From Paratinospora sagittata (Eukaryota; Streptophyta; Magnoliopsida; Ranunculales; Menispermaceae): DNA of 64,000 bases. The notes under the pieces were generated by a model that was not told the origin of the DNA, did no database searches, and saw only the letters and a list, made by a program, of their open reading frames with translations. A program made the position numbers and the translations under genes. Position 1 is the stretch's first letter. Each line of letters starts with the position of its first letter. The DNA is taken from NCBI GenBank assembly GCA_035771175.1, contig CM069590.1, positions 33,804,821 through 33,868,820 on the forward strand, in the 5' to 3' direction. This document shows, one piece after another, positions 55,743-64,000 of the stretch.

Positions 55743-58700
55743 ACTTCGATATAGTATTTCATTTTGAAAAAATGTTTTCGGAAAGGTTTTAATCATAACT
55801 TCAATGAGTTTTGAATTATTTCAAAGCACTAGCGCACTATCAGTGTTGATAGCACGCTGATAGAGTTTTATAATAAAACATTTGTTTTTCTAAAAAATTG
55901 TCAATAGCGTGCTATCCCCTTTGATAACTCGCTATAAAGCTGTTGCCGTGATCTTTCAATTCTTAGTAAAATGGGCAATAGCGCCCTATAGGCCTTGAAA
56001 ACACGCAATCGAAAAGTCTGAAAAACTTGAGCTCTCGGGTTTGTGTATATCGACCTGCTATAGCCTGTTATCTGTCAATAGAGAACATGATACACAACCA
56101 TATAGCACGGTATCCACGTCTGAGACAAAAATCTGATATTTCTAACGAGAAAAATGTGGGCACTTCTGCTTGCTCGATTTTTCTATTCCTTACACAGTTT
56201 TTCCAGGTTATCTTAATTGAAATTTTCTCTACTAACACCTAGATGATTCCCATTGTCTCGCACGCCCAAAATAACTTCAGATTAAACGATGATCTGAATT
56301 CAAATCATTTTGTACTCTCTTGCTCTTTAACCCGCAAGTTCTAATTTTATAAAACACTCATTCTCTGATTTCAAAAATACAACACCCACGATTTTTGCAA
56401 GTTAGATTGAGCTTTCTAAAGAGTTTTTCAAGAGAATAAAGTAATGATTCTTGCATTTGCCAAAACAAGCTTCGAATTGAATCAAAATTGCTATCAGTCT
56501 TGATGATAACGCCGTTGTTCAGCAAGTTCTTCATTTTATCCCTTTTGTGCTTAGATTTGCAAGGGTCATCCATTGTTTTAAACTGTAAGTATATGAAGTG
56601 GACTCGGTAAGACAACACATAAAAAAAACATCACCTGTATTGCATCAACAACACATCGAACAATAGCTATCAAAGTCTACAAAGATCAAGCTCGAAGAAC
56701 GAAGACATATCTCATGTCTAACGCATTAGTTTTATCTTTGGTGTGTAGGGTAACTTCTCGATAAATCTCAGCACTAAAACTGTGAAATTGCAAAGTCTTC
56801 AAAATCACTTCGATAAAGCCTTTCATTTTGAAAAAATGTTTTCCGAAAGGTTTTAATCATAATTTCAATGAGTTTGAATTATTTCAAAGTTTTTAATCTT
56901 ATAGCAATATGTTTTGAGTCAATGGAATGGTTCTTGTGTCAAAATATTAATTTTTCAAAAAATAAGGCTATGCAGCAATTTGCCAAAATTTTTCAGAAGG
57001 CGCTAGCGCACTATCAGCGTTGATAGCACGCTGATAGGGTTCTAAATTAAAACATTTGTTTTTCTGGAAAATTGTCTATAGCGCGCTATCCCTTTTGATA
57101 ACTCGCTTTAAAGCTTTCGCCGTGATCTTTCCATTTTTAGTAAAATGGCCAATAGCGCGCTATAGGCCTTGATAACACGCTATCGAAAAGTCTAAAAAAC
57201 TCGAGCTCTCGGGTTTGTTTATATCGACCTGCTATAGCCTGCTATCTGTCAATAGAGAACATGATACACAACTCAATAGCACGCTATCCACGTCTTAGAC
57301 TAAAATCTGATATTTCTGACGAGAAAAATGTGGGCACTTTTGCTTGTAAACAGTTTTGCCAGGTTATCTTAATTGAAATATTCTCAACTAATACCTAGAT
57401 GATTCCCATTGTCTCGCACGCCCAAAATAACTTTAGATTAAACAACCTTTTTAATTTGAATCATTTTGTACTCTCTTGCTCTTTAACCTGCCACTGCTAA
57501 TTTTATAAAACCCTCATTCTCTGATTTTCAAAAATACAACACACACGATTTTTGCAAGTTAGAACGAGCTTTCCAAATAGTTTTTCAAGAGAAGAAAGTA
57601 ATGATTCTAGCATTTGCCAAAACAAGCTTCGAATTGAATCAAAACTACAATTTGTCTTGATGATAACGTCATTGTTCAGTAAGTTCTTTATTTTATCTCT
57701 TTTGTGCTTAGATTTGCAGAGGCTATCCATTGTTCTAAAATGTAAATATATGAAGTGGTCTCGGTAAGATAACACAACAAAAAAGAACACATCACCTGTC
57801 TTGCATCAAGAACACATCAAATAAACATGATTTTTGCAAATTAGAGTGAGCTTTCCAAAGAGTATTTAAATAGAAGAAACTCATAATTCTTGCATTTGCC
57901 CAAACAACCTTCGAACTGAATCAAAATTGCAAACTGTCTTGAAGATAACCTCATTCGCAAGTTCTTCATTTTATCCCTTTTGTGCTGAGATTTCCAGAGG
58001 CTATCTATTGTTTTAAACTGTAAGTATATGAGGTTTTTAATCTTATATCAATATGTTTTGAGTCAATGGAATGGTTCTTGAGTGTCAAAATATTAATTTT
58101 TCAAAAATAAGGCTATCCAATAATTTGCCAAAATTTTTTAGGAGGCACTAGCGCACTATCAGTGTTCACAACACGCTGATAGGGTTCTATAATAAAACAT
58201 TTGTTTTTCTTGAAAATTGTCTATTCCGGGCCATCCCCCTTTGATAACTCGCTATAGAGTTGTTGCCGTGATCTTTCCCTTTTTAGTAAAATGGGCAATA
58301 GTGCGTGATAGGCCTTGATAACACGCTATCGGAAAGTCTTAAAAACTCGAGTTCTCAGGTTTGTCTATATCGATCTGCTATAGCCTGCTATCAATCAACA
58401 GAGAACATGATACACAACCCAATAGCACGCTATCCCCGTCTGAGACAAAATCTGATATTTGTAATGAGAAAAATGTGGAAACTTCTGCTTGCTCGATTTT
58501 TCTATTCCTTACACAGTTTTTCCAGGTCATCTTAATTGAAATATTCTCTACTAACTCCTAGATGATTCCCATTGTCTCGTACGCGCAAAACAACTTTAGA
58601 TTAAACAATGTTTTGAATTCAAATCATTTTGTACTCTCTTGCTCTTTAACCCGCAACTTCTAATTTTATAGAACACTCATTCTCCGATTTTCAAAAATAC

Positions 58701-59132
58701 AACACACACGATTTTTGCAAGTTAGATTCAGCTTTCCAAAAAAAAATTTAAGAGAAGAAAGTAATGATTCTAGCATTTGCCAAAACAAGCTTCGAATTGA
58801 ATCAAAATTGCAATCTGTCTTGATGATAACGTCATTGTTCAGCAAGTTCTTCATTTTATCTCTTTTGTGCTTAGATTTGCAGAGGCTATCCATTGTTTTA
58901 AACTGTAAGTATATGAAGTGGTCTCGGTAAGATAACACAACAAAAAAGAACACATCACCTGTCTTGCATCAGGAACACATCAACCAATAGCTTTCGAAGT
59001 CTACAAAGATCAAGCTCGAAGAACGAAAACATATCTCATGTCTAATGCATTAGTTTGATCTTTGGTGTGTAGGGTAACCTCTCGATCAATATGAGCACTA
59101 AAACTCTAAAATTTGCAAAGTCTTCAAAATCA
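55743..59132 (+). repeat. Higher-order repeat of array 3, copy 1 (about 3.39 kb)
   Basis: A 1,065-base unit followed by a 2,325-base compound unit. It contains the diagnostic deletion junction TATATGAGGTTTTTAATC near 58031 and the CTATTCCGGGCCATCCCC variant. It is repeated almost unchanged at 59133-62540. Confidence 0.85.
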
Positions 59133-62100
59133 CTTCGATATAGTATTTCATTTTGAAAAAATGTTTTCGGAAAGGTTTTAATCATAACTTCAATGAGTTT
59201 TGAATTATTTCAAAGCACTAGCGCACTATCAGTGTTGATAGCACGCTGATAGAGTTCTATAATAAAACATTTCTTTTTCTAAAAAATGGTCTATAGCGCG
59301 CTATCCCCTTTGATAACTCGCTATAAAGCTGTTGCCGTGATCTTTCAATTCTTAGTAAAATGGGCAATAGCGCGCTATAGGCCTTGAAAACACGCAATCG
59401 AAAAGCCTGAAAAACTTGAGCTCTCGGTTTTGTGTATATCGACCTGCTATAGCCTGTTATCTGTCAATAGAGAACATGATACACAACCATATAGCACGGT
59501 ATCCACGTCTGAGACAAAAATCTGATATTTCTAACGAGAAAAATGTGGGCACTTCTGCTTGCTCGATTTTTCTATTCCTTACACAGTTTTTCCAGGTTAT
59601 CTTAATTGAAATTTTCTCTACTAACACCTAGATGATTCCCATTGTCTCGCACGCCCAAAATAACTTCAGATTAAACAATGATCTGAATTCAAATCATTTT
59701 GTACTCTTTTGCTCTTTAACCCGCAAGTTCTAATTTTATAAAACACTCATTCTCTGATTTCAAAAATACAACACCCAGGATTTTTGCAAGTTAGATTGAG
59801 CTTTCTAAAGAGTTTTTCAAGAGAATAAAGTAATGATTCTTGCATTTGCCAAAACAAGCTTCGAATTGAATCAAAATTGCTATCAGTCTTGATGATAACG
59901 CCGTTGTTCAGCAAGTTCTTCATTTTATCCCTTTTGTGCTTAGATTTGCAAGGGTTATCCATTGTTTTAAACTGTAAGTATATGAAGTGGACTCGGTAAG
60001 ACAACACATAAAAAAAAACATCACCTGTATTGCATCAACAACACATCGAACAATAGCTATCAAAGTCTACAAAGATCAAGCTCGAAGAACGAAGACATAT
60101 CTCATGTCTAATGCATTAGTTTTATCTTTGGTGTGTAGGGTAACTTCTCGATAAATCTCAGCACTAAAACTGTGAAATTGCAAAGTCTTCAAAATCACTT
60201 CGATAAAGCCTTTCATTTTGAAAAAATGTTTTCCGAAAGGTTTTAATCATAATTTCAATGAGTTTGAATTATTTCAAAGTTTTTAATCTTATATCAATAT
60301 GTTTTGAGTCAATGGAATGGTTCTTGTGTCAAAATATTAATTTTTCAAAAAATAAGGCTATGCAGCAATTTGCCAAAATTTTTCAGAAGGCGCTAGCGCA
60401 CTATCAGCGTTGATAGCACGCTGATAGGGTTCTATATTAAAACATTTGTTTTTCTGGAAAATTGTCGATAGCGCGCTATCCCTTTTGATAACTCGCTTTA
60501 AAGCTTTCGCCGTGATCCTTCCATTTTTAGTAAAATGGGCAATAGCGCGCTATAGGCCTTGATAACACGCTATCGAAAAGTCTAAAAAACTCGAGCTCTC
60601 GGGTTTGTTTATATCGACCTGCTATAGCCTGCTATCTGTCAATAGAGAACATGATACACAACTCAATAGCACGCTATCCACGTCTTAGACTAAAATCTGA
60701 TATTTCTGACGAGAAAAATGTGGGCACTTTTGCTTGCTTGATTTTTTTATTCCTTAAACAGTTTTGCCAGGTTATCTTAATTGAAATATTCTCTACTAAT
60801 ACCTAGATGATTCCCATTGTCTCGCACGCCCAAAATAACTTTAGATTAAACAACCTTTTTAATTCGAATCATTTTGTACTCTCTTGCTCTTTAACCTGCA
60901 ACTGCTAATTTTATAAAACCCTCATTCTCTGATTTTCAAAAATACAACACACACGATTTTTGCAAGTTAGAACGAGCTTTCCAAATAGTTTTTCAAGAGA
61001 AGAAAGTAATGATTCTAGCATTTGCCAAAACAAGCTTCGAATTGAATCCAAACTACAATTTGTCTTGATGATAACGTCATTGTTCAGTAAGTTCTTTATT
61101 TTATCTCTTTTGTGCTTAGATTTGCAGAGGCTATCCATTGTTCTAAAATGTAAATATATGAAGTGGTCTCGGTAAGATAACACAACAAAAAAGAACACAT
61201 CACCTGTCTTGCATCAAGAACACATCAAATAAACATGATTTTTGCAAATTAGAGTGAGCTTTCCAAAGAGTATTTAAATAGAAGAAACTCATAATTCTTG
61301 CATTTGCCCCAACAACCTTCGAACTGAATCAAAATTGCAAACTGTCTTGAAGATAACCTCATTCGCAAGTTCTTCATTTTATCCCTTTTGTGCTGAGATT
61401 TCCAGAGGCTATCTATTGTTTTAAACTGTAAGTATATGAGGTTTTTACTCTTATATCAATATGTTTTGAGTCAATGGAATGGTTCTTGAGTGTCAAAATA
61501 TTAATTTTTCAAAAATAAGGCTATCCAATAATTTGCCAAAATTTTCTAGGAGGCACTAGCGCACTATCAGTGTTCATAACACGCTGATAGGGTTCTATAA
61601 TAAAACATTAGTTTTTCTTGAAAATTGTCTATTCCGGGCCATCCCCCTTTGATAACTCGCTATAGAGTTGTTGCCGTGATCTTTCCCTTTTTAGTAAAAT
61701 GGGCAATAGTGCGTGATAGGCCTTGATAACACGCTATCGGAAAGTCTTAAAAACTCGAGTTCTCAGGTTTGTCTATATCGATCTGCTATAGCCTGCTATC
61801 AATCAACAGAGAATATGATACGCAACCCAATAGCACGCTATCCCCGTCTGAGACAAAAATCTGATATTTGTAACGGGAAAAATGTGGAAACTTCTGCTTG
61901 CTCGATTTTTCTATTCCTTACACAGTTTTTCCAGGTCATCTTAATTGAAATATTCTCTACTAACTCCTAGATGATTCCCATTGTCTCGTACGCGCAAAAC
62001 AACTTTAGATTAAACAATGTTTTGAATTCAAATCATTTTGTACTCTCTTGCTCTTTAACCCGCAACTTCTAATTTTATAAAACACTCATTCTCTGATTTT

Positions 62101-62540
62101 CTAAAATACAACACACACGATTTTTGCAAGTTAGATTGAGCTTTCCAAAAAAAGTTTTAAGAGACGAAAGTAATGATTGTAGCATTTGCCAAAACAAGCT
62201 TCGAATTGAATCAAAATTGCAATCTGTCTTGATGATAACGTCATTGTTCAGCAAGTTCTTCATTTTATCTCTTTTGTGCTTAGATTTGCAGAGGCTATCC
62301 ATTGTTTTAAACTGTAAGTATATGAAGTGGTCTCGGTAAGATAACACAACAAAAAAGAACACATCACCTGTCTTGCATCAAGAACACATCAAACAATAGC
62401 TTTCGAAGTCTACAAAGATCAAGCTCGAAGAACGAAAACATATCTCACGTCTAATGCATTAGTTTGATCTTTGGTGTGTAGGGTAACCTCTCGATCAATA
62501 TGAGCACTAAAACTCTAAAATTTGCAAAGTCTTCAAAATC
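59133..62540 (+). repeat. Higher-order repeat of array 3, copy 2 (about 3.41 kb)
   Basis: Same order as copy 1 (60199 corresponds to 56808, and the junction near 61440 to the one near 58031). Translated satellite frames from the two copies differ by about one residue in 95, so the duplication is recent. Confidence 0.85.
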
Positions 62541-63325
62541 ACTTCGATATAGTATTTCATTTTGAAAAAATGTTTTCGGAAAGGTTTTAATCATAACTTC
62601 AATGAGTTTTGAATTATTTCAAAGCACTAGCGCACTATCAGTGTTGATAGCATGCTGATAGAGTTCTATAATAAAACATTTGTTTTTCTAAAAAATTGTC
62701 TATAGCGCGCTATCCCCTTTGATAACTCGCTATAAAGCTGTTGCCGTGATCTTTCAATTCTTAGTAAAATGGGCAATAGCGCGCTATAGGCCTTGAAAAC
62801 ACGCAATCGGAAAGTCTGAAAAACTTGAGCTCTCGGGTTTGTGTATATCAACCTGCTATAGCCTGTTATCTGTCAATAGAGAACATGATACACAACCATA
62901 TAGCACGGTATCCACGTCTGAGACAAAAATCTGATATTTCTAACGAGAAAAATGTGGGCCCTTCTGCTTGCTCGATTTTTTTATTCCTTACACAGTTTTT
63001 CCAGGTTATCTTATTAGGACGCTGATAGCATTCAAGGTTGAATTGAACTGATTTATTAGGACGCATACTTGTAAAGAAGCGGCCTCTTTTATTAGTCAAC
63101 CTCTGAAGTTGTCAGGAAGCTGACTCAGCATCAGCTCACTGAAAGATTTCTTAAGTTCTTCAAAGAATGTTTCTTTGAGGACACTGATAGTTATAAGTTG
63201 AACAATCTATCAAGACGCTTTCTAGACCGAAGTGCCCTCACCTTTGCAAATAAACTTAGTAACTATCAGGACGCTAATTGTCCTTCAGCGTGCTTGTGTC
63301 TTTGCTTAAAATGTTTTTAATTCGT

Positions 63326-63565
63326 AGGACGCTTACACTATTGTAGCGCCCTCACATTTTTTTTTATGTTTTAAAAGTAGGATGCTTACTCGGATAGTAG
63401 CGCCCTCATACAGTTAATTGTTTTAAAATATAACAGGACGCTAACTGTGCATTACCGCCCTCAAGTTTATGTCGTTTAAGTGTCAATGTAAGTCAGAACA
63501 CTTACGAGTTAGTAGCACCCTCACTTAAGTGTTTAGCAGGACACTTATACGTAATGAGCACCCTC
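63326..63565 (+). repeat. Five hairpin-type paired motifs
   Basis: Units at 63326-63354, 63379-63408, 63435-63464, 63495-63524 and 63538-63565. Each has the form AGGACGCTTA, about 10 bases, then (T)AGCGCCCTCA. The two halves are nearly inverted copies and can form a stem of about 8 bp. Spacing is 43-60 bases. Confidence 0.75.
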
Positions 63566-63901
63566 AAGGAACAAAACGACATAGTTGATATTATGCGTTA
63601 GGACACTAATTACGAAATAAGGACGCTAATTCAACAACTGTCACTATTCGAACAAGTACACTTTATATGTTTGCTTTTTCAAAACAGTGTCCCTTTCAAT
63701 AGAGTCCTTTTCAGACTTATCAGAGATCTTCTCTGATACATGAAATAAGTTTTTCTAAAACTTTCCTTTTTCATGAACTTTGAAAAGAACCAGAATGTTA
63801 GTTAAAATTGCAGTTGTCATTTTTATATAACAATCTAGTCGTTGTGTGTAAACGTTCATAGTATTTGAACTTCAAATGTCTAACGACTATGTCCCACTAA
63901 G

Positions 63902-63913
63902 TCTATAAATACC
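63902..63913 (+). promoter_or_regulatory. Possible TATA box
   Basis: TCTATAAATACC, a good match to plant TATA boxes (TATAAATA), lies downstream of the paired-motif array. No ORF follows inside the window, so the transcript cannot be tested here. Confidence 0.45.
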
Positions 63914-64000
63914 AGCACTTAGGATCAAACAACTTGTCAATCATTTGTTATATTGTGCCAATACTTTTTGAAAGTTAGTCTGTGTCAAAATGTTTTTCAT

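Larger units (their letters stand above)
50872..63013 (+). repeat. Satellite array 3
   Basis: Same satellite and same strand as arrays 1 and 2. Landmarks lie at about 50908, 53420, 54561, 55743, 56808, 59133, 60199 and 62541. Monomers here often contain a second version of the GCAAGTTAGA...GGTCTCGGTAAGATAACACAAC block, sometimes next to the first version (51660-52310), so some units are longer. It stops at CCAGGTTATCTTA (63013), inside a monomer. Confidence 0.94.
63014..64000 (+). other. Unrelated flank with GGACGCT/AGCGCCCTC motifs and a TATA box
   Basis: Sequence changes abruptly at 63014. No coding region is seen. AGGACGCT-like words occur at 63016, 63058, 63178, 63268, 63600 and 63620, and as paired units at 63326-63565. 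A TATA-like TCTATAAATACC lies at about 63902-63913, followed by about 90 bases to the window end. This looks like an upstream regulatory region, of a gene or of another LTR or viral-type repeat, transcribed to the right. Identity unknown. Confidence 0.5.

Noticed and set aside
63660..64000. Idea that the right flank is a known pararetrovirus or LTR promoter
   Set aside because: Only a TATA box and short repeats support it. No coding region or LTR terminus is visible, so no family is named.

Overview
The window looks like a heterochromatic block of a flowering-plant nuclear genome. Everything recognisable is either LTR retrotransposon or long-monomer satellite DNA. I see no host protein gene, tRNA, rRNA or CRISPR. 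The plant assignment rests on Ty3/gypsy chromoviruses of Tekay/Del type (gag, protease, RT, RNase H, integrase and a C-terminal chromodomain), an initiator-Met tRNA primer site, and an accessory ORF resembling a plant transposon-associated domain. I cannot name the species.

Layout: (1) 1-7827, a decayed minus-strand chromovirus (element I) whose 3' LTR reaches the left edge. (2) About 8083-21723, 31510-33983 and 50872-63013, three pieces of one head-to-tail satellite, all in the same orientation. The basic monomer is about 1.17 kb, organised in higher-order repeats of 5,554 bp (left array) and about 3.4 kb (right array). (3) 21724-31509, a minus-strand element II. (4) 33984-50871, two fused plus-strand elements, III (33984 to about 44801) and IV (about 44801-50871). 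II, III and IV are one family sitting inside the satellite. (5) 63014-64000, an unrelated flank with hairpin-forming short repeats and a TATA box, running out of the window.

The most interesting content is the family of elements II-IV. Comparing the copies gives this plan: LTR (1.0-1.6 kb, with a variable U3 minisatellite); PBS; a 0.8-1.2 kb AT-rich leader of about 240-bp tandem repeats; ORF0 (about 527 codons); a conserved 0.78-kb spacer that ends in a splice-acceptor-like sequence; one continuous gag-pol frame (about 1,570 codons, AT-hook-like N-terminus, chromodomain C-terminus); ORF3 (165 codons, no recognised family); PPT; LTR. Ordinary chromoviruses have only gag-pol, so the two extra ORFs, the spacer and the leader form a distinctive arrangement.

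No copy is intact. Stops, small deletions and changed catalytic residues are present in every one. Many stops are explained by C-to-T change (CAG/CAA/CGA to stop, TGG to TAG/TGA), as expected for methylated, silenced repeats. The small ORFs that recur in the satellite are by-products of its repetition and I do not annotate them as genes.
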